Assembly: GCF_022968135.1 (NCBI RefSeq)
Contig: NZ_JALJRA010000013.1
Location: forward strand, 62,001-126,000
Origin: Pseudorhizobium tarimense
GTDB taxonomy: Bacteria > Pseudomonadota > Alphaproteobacteria > Rhizobiales > Rhizobiaceae
DNA: 64,000 nucleotides
Direction: 5' to 3'
Below the pieces are notes generated by a model. It was not told where the DNA came from, made no database searches, and saw only the letters and a list, made by a program, of their open reading frames with translations. A program made the translations under genes and the position numbers. Every line of letters starts with the position of its first letter. Position 1 is the stretch's first letter. Positions 17,157-26,481 of this stretch are shown here, piece after piece.

Positions 17157-17801
17157 TTAGGCCTCCAGGCAGGTTTCTACGAAGCGTTTGAACGCACGCG
17201 CGCGATGCGACAGCGCCTCCGGCTCGCCGCGGCGCCAGCCATGCTTCTCGTCCGAACTCATCTCGCCAAAGGTAAGGTCATGGCCGTACGGTTGAAAGAC
17301 CGGATCGTAACCGAATCCCTTTTCTCCACGCGGCGGCCACACGACCGTGCCTTCCACCTCCCCGCGGAAGAACTCGGTGTGACCATCCGGCCAGGCAAGA
17401 CAAAGCACGCTAACGAAGCGAGCAGTCCTCTGGTCGGCCCCGGTTGCTCCCTTCTCTGCCAGCGCTTTCTCTACCTTCTCCATTGCCACGGCAAAATCAC
17501 GGCTGCCGTCCTCGCGTTCGGCCCAGTTGGCGGTATAGACGCCCGGGGCGCCGTCCAGCGCGTCCACCACCAGGCCGGAATCGTCCGAAAGCGCTGGGAG
17601 GCCCGATGCCTTGGCGGAAGCCAATGCCTTGATTGCAGCATTCTCCTCGAAGGTCGTCCCCGTCTCCTCCGGCTCGTCGAACTCCAGTTCGGCGGCAGAC
17701 TTGGCGGAAAAGCCGAAGGGTCCGATGAGATCGGCGATCTCCCGGATCTTTCCGGCGTTATGGCTGGCGACGACAATGGTCTTGGTGTCGAGTTTGCGCA
17801 T
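17157..17801 (-). CDS. rdgB: dITP/XTP pyrophosphatase RdgB (HAM1 family)
   Basis: A 214-residue nucleotide-pool sanitising enzyme that hydrolyses non-canonical purine triphosphates (dITP, XTP) to monophosphates. Family motifs are visible: [10 protein letters not shown] near residue 13, [10 protein letters not shown] near 50, [11 protein letters not shown] near 71, [11 protein letters not shown] and SHRARAF near the C-terminus. The ATG is preceded by AGGAAACATC. It is nine bases downstream of the VOC gene and six bases upstream of hemW, so it is very likely in one operon with them. Confidence 0.97.
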   Translation of the reverse strand: MRKLDTKTIVVASHNAGKIREIADLIGPFGFSAKSAAELEFDEPEETGTTFEENAAIKALASAKASGLPALSDDSGLVVDALDGAPGVYTANWAEREDGSRDFAVAMEKVEKALAEKGATGADQRTARFVSVLCLAWPDGHTEFFRGEVEGTVVWPPRGEKGFGYDPVFQPYGHDLTFGEMSSDEKHGWRRGEPEALSHRARAFKRFVETCLEA

Positions 17802-17810
17802 GATGTTTCC

Positions 17811-18221
17811 TCAGCCGATCGACCAGAGCCCTGGTTCGGCACATTCCAGACTGTTTCCCGCCGGGTCGCGGAAATAGATCGACCGGGCTCCGTTGGGCCA
17901 GGTCATGTCGCTCTCGATCGCGATCCCTGCAGACCTCAGCGCCTCTGCCATCGCATCGAGGTTGCCGCGCCAAACGCGGAAGCAGGCGTGGCCGGGGCCG
18001 GTCGCGCCGTGTGGCGGCACCTGCAGACCATCTGCCGGTGGTGGCTTCACGGTCTCCGCCGGATTGAAGATGAGAAGAATGCCAGGTCCGCACCGATAGA
18101 AGACATGCCGGTTGCCGGCGCGGCTGATCCGGTCGAGCCCGAGGACGCCGCCGTAGAAGGCTTCTGCGGCGTCGAGATCTTCCGCATAAAGCGCTGTCTC
18201 AAGAATGCCTTCAATCAGCAC
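17811..18221 (-). CDS. VOC-superfamily (glyoxalase/bleomycin-resistance fold) protein
   Basis: A 136-residue protein with the paired beta-alpha-beta-beta-beta layout of the vicinal oxygen chelate fold: ILETALYAEDLDAAEAFY at the start of the first module, GPGHACFRV in the middle and SIYFRDPAGNSLEC in the last module, which supply candidate His and Glu metal ligands. GTG is the start, with GGAG seven bases upstream. It lies 12 bases after rph and nine before rdgB. The substrate cannot be told from sequence; the family includes glyoxalases, dioxygenases and antibiotic-binding proteins. Confidence 0.85.
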   Translation of the reverse strand: MLIEGILETALYAEDLDAAEAFYGGVLGLDRISRAGNRHVFYRCGPGILLIFNPAETVKPPPADGLQVPPHGATGPGHACFRVWRGNLDAMAEALRSAGIAIESDMTWPNGARSIYFRDPAGNSLECAEPGLWSIG

Positions 18222-18233
18222 CAGCGGCTCCAG

Positions 18234-18953
18234 CTAAGCGGCGATCGCCTGCTTCTGCAGCGCAACCAGTTCTTCGGTTCCCGCCCGGGCAAGCTTCAGC
18301 AGCGTGAGGAATTCTTCCTCGCTGAAGGGCGCGCCCTCCGCCGTTCCCTGCACCTCGACAATGCCGCCGGTGCCGGTCATCACGAAATTGGCGTCCGTTT
18401 CTGCGGCGGAGTCTTCAAGATAATCGAGATCGATCACGGGCTGGTTGGCGAAGATGCCGCAGGAGATGGCGGCGACATGGTCTTTCAGCACCTTGTCGAG
18501 CTTAACCATCGAGCGCGCTTCCATCCATTTCAGGCAATCATGAAGCGCGATCCATCCGCCCGTGATCGCCGCGGTACGGGTTCCGCCGTCTGCCTGGATG
18601 ACGTCGCAATCGATCGTCACCTGCTTTTCGCCGAGCGCCGTCAGGTCCACCACGGCCCGCAGTGAACGGCCGATCAGCCGCTGGATCTCCTGTGTCCGTC
18701 CGCCCTGCTTGCCGGATGCAGCCTCGCGCTTCATCCGGTCGCCGGTCGCCCGGGGCAGCATGCCATATTCGGCCGTCACCCAGCCCTTGCCGCTGTTGCG
18801 CAACCAGGCTGGCGGCTTTTCTTCAAGGCTCGCGGTGCACAGTACATGCGTATCGCCGAAACGGACCAGACAGGAGCCCTCTGCATGCTTGGCGAAGTTT
18901 CGCTCGAAGGAAACCTTGCGCATCTGGTCGGTTTTTCTGCCTGAAGGCCGCAT
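18234..18953 (-). CDS. rph: ribonuclease PH
   Basis: A 239-residue phosphate-dependent 3'-5' exoribonuclease that trims tRNA 3' ends. It starts [18 protein letters not shown], and the RPS-GR start is typical. [17 protein letters not shown] near residue 55 and the [16 protein letters not shown] segment near 115-130 are family signatures. The length is the usual one. It is the first gene of a leftward operon with the VOC gene, rdgB and hemW, and it is divergent from hrcA across about 175 bases, a conserved rhizobial arrangement. Confidence 0.97.
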   Translation of the reverse strand: MRPSGRKTDQMRKVSFERNFAKHAEGSCLVRFGDTHVLCTASLEEKPPAWLRNSGKGWVTAEYGMLPRATGDRMKREAASGKQGGRTQEIQRLIGRSLRAVVDLTALGEKQVTIDCDVIQADGGTRTAAITGGWIALHDCLKWMEARSMVKLDKVLKDHVAAISCGIFANQPVIDLDYLEDSAAETDANFVMTGTGGIVEVQGTAEGAPFSEEEFLTLLKLARAGTEELVALQKQAIAA

Positions 18954-19129
18954 ATCGTGCTCCTGAAGAATTCGTATGGCCTTCTACGGGGCTGCCAAGT
19001 CATTTGCAAAGGAAAAGGGCCCGCTTTCGGCGTCAGCTGGTGTGCAGGAGGCAAAAAGCCGGTTGGCGAAGACGCGCCGGAATGACTATATTTTCCCTTG
19101 GCGATCACAATGAAGGCAAGAACGGCAAG

Positions 19130-20212
19130 ATGGGTGTCATGGCACGAAGGGACAACGGCGCACCGCTGGACGACCGTTCGCGCGAGATCTTCCGACGTAT
19201 CGTCGAAAGCTACCTGGAGACCGGTGAACCGGTGGGCTCGCGCAATCTTTCGCGTCTCTTGCCGATGTCATTATCGCCCGCCTCCGTTCGCAACGTGATG
19301 AGCGACCTTGAAGAACTCGGCCTCATCTATGCCCCCCATGTCAGCGCCGGAAGGCTGCCAACGCAGTCCGGCCTGCGCTTCTTCGTCGACGCCTTCATGC
19401 AGGTGGGCGACCTGTCGGAGGAAGAGCGCACGACGATTGAACGACAGATCCGGCCGGAAGAGCGGGACCGGCCAATGGAAGCGCTGATGAACGAGGCGAG
19501 CCAGATGCTCTCCGGCGTATCGCGTGGCGCGGGCATCGTCCTCACGACAAAGAGCGACCCGGTGCTCAAACACGTGGAGTTCATCCGGCTGGAGCCGACG
19601 AAGGCGCTTGCCGTGCTCGTTGGCGAACATAACCAGGTGGAAAACCGGATCATCGAACTGCCTGCTGGCGTCACATCCTCCCAGCTCGTCGAAGCGGCCA
19701 ACTTCCTGAATGCGCACCTTGGCGGCCAAACGCTGGTGGAGCTTCGGGGTCAGCTCCATAAGCTCAAGACCGCGGTTCAGGATGAGCTGACGGTGTTGTC
19801 GCAGGATCTGGTGGAACGGGGTCTTGCTGTCTGGTCCGGGAGTCGCGAGGACGGCAAGCCCAACCAGCTCATCGTGCGCGGGCGGGCGAACCTCCTGGAA
19901 AGCATCAACGAGACGGATGATCTCGATCGGCTGCGCATGCTTTTTGACGATCTGGAGAAGAAAGACAGCCTGATCGAACTACTGGATCTGGCGGAAAGCG
20001 GACCAGGTGTCCGCATCTTCATCGGATCGGAGAACAAGTTATTCTCGCTTTCGGGCTCTTCGCTGATCGTGGCACCCTATCGCGATCAGGAAGAGCGGAT
20101 CGTGGGCGCCGTCGGCGTAATCGGACCGACGCGGCTCAATTATGCACGGGTGGTCCCGATGGTCGACTACACCGCCCAGCTCCTGGCTCGGCTGACCCGC
20201 CAGCCGCTCTAG
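19130..20212 (+). CDS. hrcA: heat-inducible transcription repressor HrcA
   Basis: A 360-residue winged-helix repressor that binds CIRCE elements, classically at groESL, and is tuned by GroEL. The N-terminal DNA-binding part reads [30 protein letters not shown], then [16 protein letters not shown] and [17 protein letters not shown] start at the ATG at 19130 (MGVMARRD), which gives the usual length; ATGs at 19082 and 19139 are in the same frame, and the ribosome-binding site is not decisive. grpE follows 86 bases downstream. I found no CIRCE element in front of this gene. Confidence 0.95.
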   Translation: MGVMARRDNGAPLDDRSREIFRRIVESYLETGEPVGSRNLSRLLPMSLSPASVRNVMSDLEELGLIYAPHVSAGRLPTQSGLRFFVDAFMQVGDLSEEERTTIERQIRPEERDRPMEALMNEASQMLSGVSRGAGIVLTTKSDPVLKHVEFIRLEPTKALAVLVGEHNQVENRIIELPAGVTSSQLVEAANFLNAHLGGQTLVELRGQLHKLKTAVQDELTVLSQDLVERGLAVWSGSREDGKPNQLIVRGRANLLESINETDDLDRLRMLFDDLEKKDSLIELLDLAESGPGVRIFIGSENKLFSLSGSSLIVAPYRDQEERIVGAVGVIGPTRLNYARVVPMVDYTAQLLARLTRQPL

Positions 20213-20232
20213 CCGAACTATCCCTTGGAAGC

Positions 20233-20260
20233 CTTGATTTTTGAGGTTCAAACCTCGATA
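20233..20260 (+). promoter_or_regulatory. possible heat-shock promoter and dyad upstream of grpE
   Basis: CTTGAT at 20233-20238 and CCTCGATA at 20253-20260 are 14 bases apart, a loose fit to the sigma-32 promoter pattern. Between them lies an inverted repeat, GAGGTT-CA-AACCTC (20243-20256). It could be an operator, or a weak hairpin ending hrcA. Evidence is limited to the pattern. Confidence 0.35.
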
Positions 20261-20298
20261 TCGGACACGACTTGTGAACACGAATACCGGAGAAGGTC

Positions 20299-20952
20299 AT
20301 GACCGACGAGACAAAGAAGAACGGACCTGACGCGGCCAGAAACGAACGGGCTCCCGAAAACACTGCGGAAGCAGTGGCGTCCGCTCTGGAGGGTACGAAT
20401 GCCACCGACTCGGCAGAGGAGCCCGTTGCCCAGCCGGATCCGACCGAGGTGCTGAAGGCAGAGAATGCGGAGCTTCGCGACCGTTTCTTGCGTATGGCAG
20501 CCGAGATGGAAAACCTCCGCCGCCGCACCGAGCGAGACGTCAAGGACGCGAAATCCTATTCCGTTGCCGGCTTCGCCCGGGACATGCTGGCTGTCTCCGA
20601 CAATCTGCGCCGCGCTCTCGACGCTGTGCCGGCCGATGTCCGGGAGTCCGGTGATCAGACGCTGACGACCCTTCTTGAAGGCGTGGAGATGACGGAGCGC
20701 TCGATGCTGTCGGCGCTGGAGCGTCACGGCGTCAAGAAGATCGAGGCTGAGGGCGAAAAGTTCGACCCCAATTTCCATCAGGCGATGTTCGAAATCCCGA
20801 ACGCGGATGTACCGAACAACACCGTTCTCCGGGTAGTCCAGGCGGGCTTCACCATCGGGGAGCGCGTCTTGCGCCCGGCCATGGTCGGCGTCTCGAAGGG
20901 CGGCCCCAAGGCAGAAGTGGCCGCCGGCGAGACCGAGAAGGCCCAGGGCTGA
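20299..20952 (+). CDS. grpE: nucleotide exchange factor GrpE
   Basis: A 217-residue cochaperone that releases ADP from DnaK. A disordered acidic N-terminus (about residues 1-50) is followed by a long coiled coil ([25 protein letters not shown], about 51-75, and onward) and the beta-domain with the family signature [12 protein letters not shown] near 156 and [20 protein letters not shown] near 178. It lies downstream of hrcA, with a bidirectional terminator after it. Confidence 0.97.
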   Translation: MTDETKKNGPDAARNERAPENTAEAVASALEGTNATDSAEEPVAQPDPTEVLKAENAELRDRFLRMAAEMENLRRRTERDVKDAKSYSVAGFARDMLAVSDNLRRALDAVPADVRESGDQTLTTLLEGVEMTERSMLSALERHGVKKIEAEGEKFDPNFHQAMFEIPNADVPNNTVLRVVQAGFTIGERVLRPAMVGVSKGGPKAEVAAGETEKAQG

Positions 20953-20974
20953 AGCGATCCGTCTCGAGGATAAA

Positions 20975-21010
20975 AAAACCGCCTGCCGTCGGTTGATGGC
21001 AGGCGGTTTT
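20975..21010. terminator. bidirectional terminator between grpE and ptsN
   Basis: A 13-pair perfect stem, AAAACCGCCTGCC with GGCAGGCGGTTTT, with a ten-base loop and an A run on one side and a T run on the other. It can stop grpE on the plus strand and ptsN on the minus strand. Confidence 0.88.
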
Positions 21011-21030
21011 TCTTTGCCCGTTGACAATGA

Positions 21031-21495
21031 TCAGGCGGCGTTGGACGCCTGTTCTTCGTTGAGAAAGGCGTAGATCGCGGACGCAGAATCCGTCTGCCGC
21101 AGCTTGTTGACCAGCTCCTGATCGCGCAGCACGCGTGCGATTCGCGAAAGTGCTTTCAAGTGGTCGGCTCCGGCACCTTCCGGGGCAAGCAGCAGGAAAA
21201 CGAGATCCACCGGCTCGTCGTCGAGCGCCTCGAAGTCCACCGGGTTTTCAAGGCGCGCGAATACCCCTTTGATGGAGGAGATGCTGTTGAGCTTGCCGTG
21301 CGGAATGGCCACGCCATGCCCCACGCCGGTGGAACCGAGTCGCTCCCGCTGCAGGATGACATCGAAGATTTCCCGCTCAGGCACACCCGTGAGCTTGGAC
21401 GCCTTGGCGGCCAGCTCCTGCAACAGCTGCTTTTTCGAGTTTACCTTGAGGGCGGGAATTATCGCATCTTGCTGCAGCAAATCTGCCAAAGCCAT
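21031..21495 (-). CDS. ptsN: nitrogen PTS enzyme IIA (PtsN, EIIA-Ntr)
   Basis: A 154-residue phosphoacceptor of the nitrogen-related phosphotransferase system, which links carbon/nitrogen state to potassium transport and other outputs rather than to sugar uptake. The phosphorylated His is His66 in GVAIPHGKL, in the expected GHGVAIPHG context. I start at the ATG at 21495 (MALADLL), which has AAGGA eight bases upstream; the ATG at 21504 sits right against that site. It follows hpf, as in most proteobacteria, with a gap of about 67 bases. Confidence 0.96.
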   Translation of the reverse strand: MALADLLQQDAIIPALKVNSKKQLLQELAAKASKLTGVPEREIFDVILQRERLGSTGVGHGVAIPHGKLNSISSIKGVFARLENPVDFEALDDEPVDLVFLLLAPEGAGADHLKALSRIARVLRDQELVNKLRQTDSASAIYAFLNEEQASNAA

Positions 21496-21562
21496 TCTCT
21501 TCATCCTTTATGCCACCCGAAGGTGGGGGGAGCGCTGTTGCCAACGTTCGCCCAGAGATCCG

Positions 21563-22138
21563 TTAGCCCTTGATATTGGCGGCGTCGATCCAGCCAATAT
21601 TGCCGTCGTGGCGGCGGTAGACGATGTTCAGATCCTCCTTTCCGGGAGACCGGAAGAGCAGGACCGGTTCGTCGGTCATATCCAACGCCATGACGGCGGT
21701 GGCAACCGACATTGTTCTCAACTGCTTCGAACTCTCAGCCACGATGGTGGGCGCGAAATCTTCCGGCACTTCGTCATGCTCGTCTGAAACTGCATCCATG
21801 ACCGTGTACGCCACTTCGATATCGCCATTGCCGTGCGTCCCGGCGTGGTGATCCTTGAGTCTGCGCTTGTAGCGACGCAGGCGCTTTTCAATTCGCTCTG
21901 CGGCAGCATCGAAGCTCAGCTGCGGATCATTGGCCTGGCCGGCGGCATGCAGAACGATGCCCGTATCGAGATGAACCTTGCAATCGCTTGAAAAGCGGGA
22001 GCCGGCTTTCTCAACGATCACCTGGCTCGAATACCCCCCGTCGAAGTACTTGGTGACAGCATCTGCGATCTGCGACTCGATCCGCTGGCGAAACGACTCG
22101 CCAACTTCCATCTGTTTACCAGATACACGCACACTCAT
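21563..22138 (-). CDS. hpf: ribosome hibernation-promoting factor, long form (HPF/RaiA)
   Basis: A 191-residue long-type hibernation factor. The N-terminal RaiA-like domain (MSVRVSGKQMEVGES to KRLRRYKRRLKDHH, about 1-105) binds the 30S subunit. The C-terminal domain (about 135-190, containing DEPVLLFRS and GNIGWID) mediates 100S dimer formation. The start at 22138 gives the MSVRVSG N-terminus and has AGGA upstream. It precedes ptsN on the same strand. In most proteobacteria rpoN is immediately upstream; here it is not, see findings. Confidence 0.94.
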   Translation of the reverse strand: MSVRVSGKQMEVGESFRQRIESQIADAVTKYFDGGYSSQVIVEKAGSRFSSDCKVHLDTGIVLHAAGQANDPQLSFDAAAERIEKRLRRYKRRLKDHHAGTHGNGDIEVAYTVMDAVSDEHDEVPEDFAPTIVAESSKQLRTMSVATAVMALDMTDEPVLLFRSPGKEDLNIVYRRHDGNIGWIDAANIKG

Positions 22139-22430
22139 GGAATTATTCCTTCTTGTCGTGACTTGCGTGTTCCAGTCTACGCGAAGCCGTGCCCTCATCC
22201 AAGCGCAACACACCGCGCGAGAACGATATTTGAAGCTGGCAGACTGGATAAGGGGGATCGGTTCTTTGCGTCCGTTGCAATTGCGGCGGGCTTCTAACTC
22301 TGCCGGGGCCGAAAGTCAACGCATCGTTAATATACGCGCCAAAATCGCGGCAGAACGCCGGGTTTCTGCCGCAAAAGAATCTGCTTTCCCCTATCATGAA
22401 TGACGGGGCGCCTGGCGTCGCTACGGGCCA

Positions 22431-22898
22431 TCAGGAGGGTGACGACACGGTTTTCCCGTCGCCGGCAACGGCAGCGTTGAAGTCGGCGAAGAACTGTTGG
22501 GCTAGCTTGCGGGAGGCGGAATCGATCAGGCGCGAGCCGAGTTGTGCGAGCTTGCCGCCAACCTGCGCCTTTGCCTTGTAGCGCAGGATCGTCTCCGCCC
22601 CGTCCTCGACGAGTTCGACATCCGCTGCCCCCTTTCCGAAGCCGGCAATGCCGCCCTTGCCCTCTCCTGAGATCGTGTAGCTCTTGGGGGCATCGATATT
22701 GGAGAGAGTGATCTCGCCGTTGAAGTTGGCGGCAACAGGTCCGATCTTGATCCGCACCGTCGTGACAAGCTCCGTCGGTGATTTCTTTTCAAGACTTTGG
22801 CAGCCCGGCACGCACTGCTTGAGGATCTCCGGATCGTTCAGCGCTTGCCAGACTACGTCCCGCGGCGCGGCGATGCGCTCTTCGCCATCGACATCCAT
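22431..22898 (-). CDS. CoxG-type SRPBCC protein
   Basis: A 155-residue member of the START/SRPBCC fold resembling CoxG, annotated as carbon monoxide dehydrogenase subunit G. Seen features are the MDVDGEERIAAPRDVVW start, CVPGCQSLEK near residue 33, and a KAQVGGKLAQLGSRLI segment near the C-terminus. True CoxG helps anchor CO dehydrogenase to the membrane, but no CO dehydrogenase genes are in the window and stand-alone paralogues are common, so its partner is unknown. It is divergent from the methyltransferase gene across about 110 bases. Confidence 0.85.
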   Translation of the reverse strand: MDVDGEERIAAPRDVVWQALNDPEILKQCVPGCQSLEKKSPTELVTTVRIKIGPVAANFNGEITLSNIDAPKSYTISGEGKGGIAGFGKGAADVELVEDGAETILRYKAKAQVGGKLAQLGSRLIDSASRKLAQQFFADFNAAVAGDGKTVSSPS

Positions 22899-23007
22899 AC
22901 TGACCTCCTCCGATCATGGGGAGGAGGTTACGGCAGGGGAAAGCGCTTTGCCAAGTGGCAGGCGGATGCTATTTGCACCTCCGACACGAGCGATCTGGAA
23001 GAATACG

Positions 23008-24090
23008 TTGAGGAATAAGGACAAGCGTCCCGTACAGCGGCAGGGAAGGACCTCGCCTTCGGCAAAGCCGGCCGTGCCGCGGTCAGCTCCTGCGAGGCCC
23101 GGCCGAGCCGCATCTCCCGAGAAAGCGAGATCTGAGGAGGCCGCTCCGCAGCGTCTCCTGATCGAGCGGACGGGTGAGCGCCCCGCGGAGCGCATCCCGC
23201 TGATCCTGGAATCCTCCGGAGCAGGCGATTTTCACCTGATCGACAGCGGCAATGCCTTGAAGCTGGAGCAATATGGCCCCTACCGGATTGTGAGGCCCGA
23301 GGCGCAGGCTCTTTGGAAGCCGTCGCTCGGCGCAGTCGCGTGGGACAATGTAGACGCGATCTTCACGGGCGATACCGACGAAGACGGCATGGGGCGCTGG
23401 CGGTTCCCCAAGGAGGCATTGGGCGAAACCTGGCCGCTTTCGCTCCTCGGGATCGACTTCCTCGGCCGCTTCACGTCTTTCCGCCATGTCGGCGTCTTTC
23501 CGGAGCAGATCGTCCACTGGCAATGGATGAAGCAGCAGGTCGAGGCCGCGGCACGGCCGGTCAAGGTTCTCAACCTTTTTGGCTATACCGGGGTGGCATC
23601 CCTTGTTGCTGCGGCCGCAGGTGCGGAAGTGACCCATGTCGACGCGTCGAAGAAGGCGATCGGCTGGGCGCGAGAAAACCAGGCGCTGTCGCGCTTGGAG
23701 CGCGCGCCAATCCGCTGGATCTGCGAGGATGCCATGAAGTTCATCCAGCGCGAGGAACGCCGCGGCAACCGCTATGACATCATCCTGACTGACCCGCCCA
23801 AGTTCGGCCGCGGCCCCAATGGCGAAGTCTGGCACCTGTTCGAGCATCTTCCTTCAATGCTGGATATCTGCCGCGAACTTTTCTCGCCGAAGGCTCTCGG
23901 ACTCGTCCTTACAGCCTATTCCATCCGGGCAAGCTTCTACTCCATCCACGAGCTGATGCGCGAGACCATGCGCGGCGCAGGCGGCGTGGTCGAATCGGGT
24001 GAGCTCGTCATCCGCGAGAGCGGCCTGGAAGGCAAGGACCGCGGTAGGGCTCTTTCGACTTCTCTTTTCAGCCGCTGGATTCCGCAATGA
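23008..24090 (+). CDS. class I SAM-dependent RNA methyltransferase, RlmI-like
   Basis: A 360-residue protein from a TTG start at 23008 with GGAAGA upstream; an ATG at 22966 is the alternative and adds a poorly coding-looking extension. The first 60 residues are a basic, Pro/Arg/Ser-rich disordered tail (DKRPVQRQGR and onward). The catalytic domain carries the SAM motif NLFGYTGVASL, the VDASKKAIGWARENQ ribose-binding strand and a DPPKFGRGP motif typical of COG1092 rRNA cytosine methyltransferases. The target nucleotide is not deducible. Its stop overlaps the ATG of the next gene in ATGA. Confidence 0.85.
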   Translation: MRNKDKRPVQRQGRTSPSAKPAVPRSAPARPGRAASPEKARSEEAAPQRLLIERTGERPAERIPLILESSGAGDFHLIDSGNALKLEQYGPYRIVRPEAQALWKPSLGAVAWDNVDAIFTGDTDEDGMGRWRFPKEALGETWPLSLLGIDFLGRFTSFRHVGVFPEQIVHWQWMKQQVEAAARPVKVLNLFGYTGVASLVAAAAGAEVTHVDASKKAIGWARENQALSRLERAPIRWICEDAMKFIQREERRGNRYDIILTDPPKFGRGPNGEVWHLFEHLPSMLDICRELFSPKALGLVLTAYSIRASFYSIHELMRETMRGAGGVVESGELVIRESGLEGKDRGRALSTSLFSRWIPQ

Positions 24091-24947
24091 CAGATCAAAT
24101 GCGACAGGGCGGACCGCGCCGGGTAGGGCAGGTGAAGGAAGTCACCAGCCTTTCCAACCCGATCGTCAAGGAGATCAAGGCTCTCACGAGCAAGAAGGAC
24201 CGCGAGCAGACCGGCACCTTCATGGCTGAAGGGCTGAAGCTCGTGATCGATGCGCTGGAGCTTGGCTGGATCATCCGCACCCTGGTCTATGCCAAGGCTG
24301 CCAAGGGCAAGCCGCTTGTCGAGCAGGTGGCGACGAAGACGGTCGCCAAGGGCGGGCTGGTGCTGGAGGTGAGCGAAAAGGTGCTTTCTTCGATCACGCG
24401 CCGGGACAACCCGCAAATGGTCGTCGGCATCTTCGAACAGCGCTGGGCCTCGCTGGATGCGCTCCAGCCGGAGAAGGGCAAGACCTACGTTGCGCTCGAT
24501 CGGGTGCGCGATCCCGGCAATCTCGGAACGATCATCCGGACGGCAGACGCGGCCGGTGCCGCAGGCGTCCTCCTACTCGGCGATTGCACCGATCCGTTCT
24601 CGCTCGAAACGGTCCGTGCCACGATGGGCTCGGTCTTCGCGATCCCGCTGGTGAAGACCGATCCGGAGGAGTTTCTTGCCTGGCGGAAGCGGGCAGGCGT
24701 CGAGGTGGTTGCGACTCATCTCGAAGGGTCTGTCGACTACCGAACGGTAGATTACACGAAGAAGCCGATCGCGCTCTTGATGGGCAACGAACAGTCGGGC
24801 CTCCCCAATGCGCTGGCAAAGGCGGCAGACCGGCTGGTCCGGATCCCGCAGCAGGGCAGGGCGGACAGCCTTAATCTGGCCGTCGCAACCGCCGTTATGC
24901 TGTTCGAGGCGCGCCGCCACCTCCTGGCACTGGAGGGCAATCAATGA
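24087..24947 (+). CDS. TrmH/SpoU-family RNA 2'-O-methyltransferase
   Basis: A 286-residue SPOUT-class enzyme with an N-terminal substrate-binding domain ([21 protein letters not shown], about residues 18-95) and a C-terminal knotted catalytic domain with the three motifs [31 protein letters not shown] and [17 protein letters not shown]. It is most like RlmB/TsnR-type rRNA ribose methyltransferases. It is coupled at both ends by ATGA overlaps, to the RlmI-like gene upstream and to lspA downstream, so the three form one operon. Confidence 0.92.
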   Translation: MTDQMRQGGPRRVGQVKEVTSLSNPIVKEIKALTSKKDREQTGTFMAEGLKLVIDALELGWIIRTLVYAKAAKGKPLVEQVATKTVAKGGLVLEVSEKVLSSITRRDNPQMVVGIFEQRWASLDALQPEKGKTYVALDRVRDPGNLGTIIRTADAAGAAGVLLLGDCTDPFSLETVRATMGSVFAIPLVKTDPEEFLAWRKRAGVEVVATHLEGSVDYRTVDYTKKPIALLMGNEQSGLPNALAKAADRLVRIPQQGRADSLNLAVATAVMLFEARRHLLALEGNQ

Positions 24948-25450
24948 ATTCGCCAAATCCTGCTCTTTCGAGACCGGCCGTCGCCGCGCTCATCATCGTT
25001 GTCGCGGTCATCCTCGATCAGGCGATCAAGTTCGCTGTCGAAGCCTATCTTCCTTTGCAGGAGGCGGTGCCGCTGCTTCCGGTCCTCGCACTCTATCGAA
25101 CCTACAATCTCGGCGTCGCCTTTTCCCTGTTGTCAGGCATGGAGCGGGAATTCATCATCGGCATGCGGATCGTCATCGTCGGCTTCGTCATCTGGCTCTG
25201 GCGGCGCACGCCACCCGATCGCTCCCTTACCCATCTCGGTTTCGCTCTGATCATCGCCGGTGCCATTGGAAACCTGATCGATGGCTTTCTCTACTGTCAC
25301 GTCGTCGACTACATTCTGTTCCACGCCGCCACCTGGTCCTTCGCCGTCTTCAACCTCGCGGACAGCTTCATCTCGATTGGCGCAGCCCTGGTGATTCTTG
25401 ACGAGATCTTCGGCGGCGAGAACAAGCGCCCCGCAGATTCGTCGGAATAA
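24944..25450 (+). CDS. lspA: lipoprotein signal peptidase (signal peptidase II)
   Basis: A 168-residue inner-membrane aspartyl peptidase that cleaves the signal peptide of diacylglyceryl-prolipoproteins. Four hydrophobic helices are seen. The catalytic pair is Asp122 (VVDYI) and Asp140 (FNLADSFI), in the conserved spacing, with the [10 protein letters not shown] motif near residue 54. It works before Lnt (46143-47735) in lipoprotein maturation. It is the last gene of the coupled methyltransferase-methyltransferase-lspA set. Confidence 0.97.
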   Translation: MNSPNPALSRPAVAALIIVVAVILDQAIKFAVEAYLPLQEAVPLLPVLALYRTYNLGVAFSLLSGMEREFIIGMRIVIVGFVIWLWRRTPPDRSLTHLGFALIIAGAIGNLIDGFLYCHVVDYILFHAATWSFAVFNLADSFISIGAALVILDEIFGGENKRPADSSE

Positions 25451-25570
25451 CCGTTCTCAAGATTTCAAACGGACGATTCAACGCCTGCCAAACAACGCCC
25501 TCAGGCGTTGTCATTTTTCTGTCGTCGGATAATGATTATTGGCGGTGACTTGAACGGCGGGCAAATCACC

Positions 25571-26440
25571 ATGGCTCTTGAATTCCTGAAGCAAGACGTG
25601 AGCGCAGTACCTAATCAGCAGCTGCTGGTGGACCAATCCGTCGACCTGTTTGGCCGCATCGGAAGCCTTGAGACCCGCCTTGCGCGTACGCCGCGCGAGA
25701 TCGATGCCGCTCAGGCTGTACGCTACCGCGTCTTCGTCGAAGAGATGAAGGCGCAGCTGCCGCCAGACGCGATGCGCCAGCGCCGCGACGTCGACGCCTA
25801 TGACGCCTTCTGCGACCATCTTCTGGTGGTCGACCGGGCGATAGAGGGCGACATCGAAGATCAGATCGTGGGTACCTACCGTCTGCTCCGGCAGCAGGTG
25901 GCGATAGCGCATGGCGGCTTCTATTCGGCATCCGAATTCGACATCGCGCCGCTGCTCGCCCGTCATCCGGAAAAGCAGTTCATGGAGCTCGGTCGCTCTT
26001 GCGTTCTGCCCGCGTACCGCACCAAGCGCACCGTGGAACTGCTTTGGCAGGGCAACTGGGCCTATGCTCTCAAGCACGGCATGTCGGCCATGTTCGGCTG
26101 CGCGTCCTTTCCTGGCATTCGTCCGGAAGAGCATGCGCTGGCGCTTTCCTTCCTTCACCACAACGCGCGCGTCAAAGGCGAGTGGATGGCGTCAGCGCGT
26201 TCCGAGCTCTACCGCGAGATGGACCTGATGCCGCTCGAGGCGATCAATGCGCGCAAGGCGCTGGCCGCCATGCCGCCGCTGGTGAAGGGCTACCTTCGCC
26301 TCGGCGCCATGATCGGCGATGGTGCGGTTGTGGATCAGGCCTTCAACACTACCGATGTGCTGGTGGTGCTGCCGATCTCGTCGATCTCTGACCGCTACAT
26401 CAATTACTACGGCGCCGACGCCGGCCGCTTCGCAAGCTAG
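25571..26440 (+). CDS. olsB: L-ornithine N-alpha-acyltransferase OlsB
   Basis: A 289-residue GNAT-fold acyltransferase matching OlsB, which moves a 3-hydroxyacyl chain from acyl carrier protein to ornithine to make lyso-ornithine lipid. Supporting features are the AAQAVRYRVFVEEM start of the GNAT core, DHLLVVDR, VGTYRLLRQ and FMELGRSCVLPAYRTKRTVELLW. The start at 25571 gives MALEFLKQD; a longer frame from 25508 is less likely. OlsA, the second enzyme of the pathway, is 15 kb downstream in the same window. Ornithine lipids typically rise under phosphate limitation in Sinorhizobium. Confidence 0.9.
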   Translation: MALEFLKQDVSAVPNQQLLVDQSVDLFGRIGSLETRLARTPREIDAAQAVRYRVFVEEMKAQLPPDAMRQRRDVDAYDAFCDHLLVVDRAIEGDIEDQIVGTYRLLRQQVAIAHGGFYSASEFDIAPLLARHPEKQFMELGRSCVLPAYRTKRTVELLWQGNWAYALKHGMSAMFGCASFPGIRPEEHALALSFLHHNARVKGEWMASARSELYREMDLMPLEAINARKALAAMPPLVKGYLRLGAMIGDGAVVDQAFNTTDVLVVLPISSISDRYINYYGADAGRFAS

Positions 26441-26460
26441 GCAGAGCTGGCGCCGAAGCG

Positions 26461-26481
26461 CGCCGGGATCAGCTCCCGGCG
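26461..26481. terminator. hairpin between olsB and tme
   Basis: A perfect eight-pair stem, CGCCGGGA with TCCCGGCG, and a five-base loop. It overlaps the last codons of tme and lies 20 bases after olsB. No T run follows on either strand, so intrinsic termination is uncertain. Confidence 0.4.

Noticed and set aside
22431..22898. Evidence for a carbon monoxide dehydrogenase cluster
   Set aside because: Only a CoxG-like SRPBCC protein is present, with no coxL, coxM or coxS.
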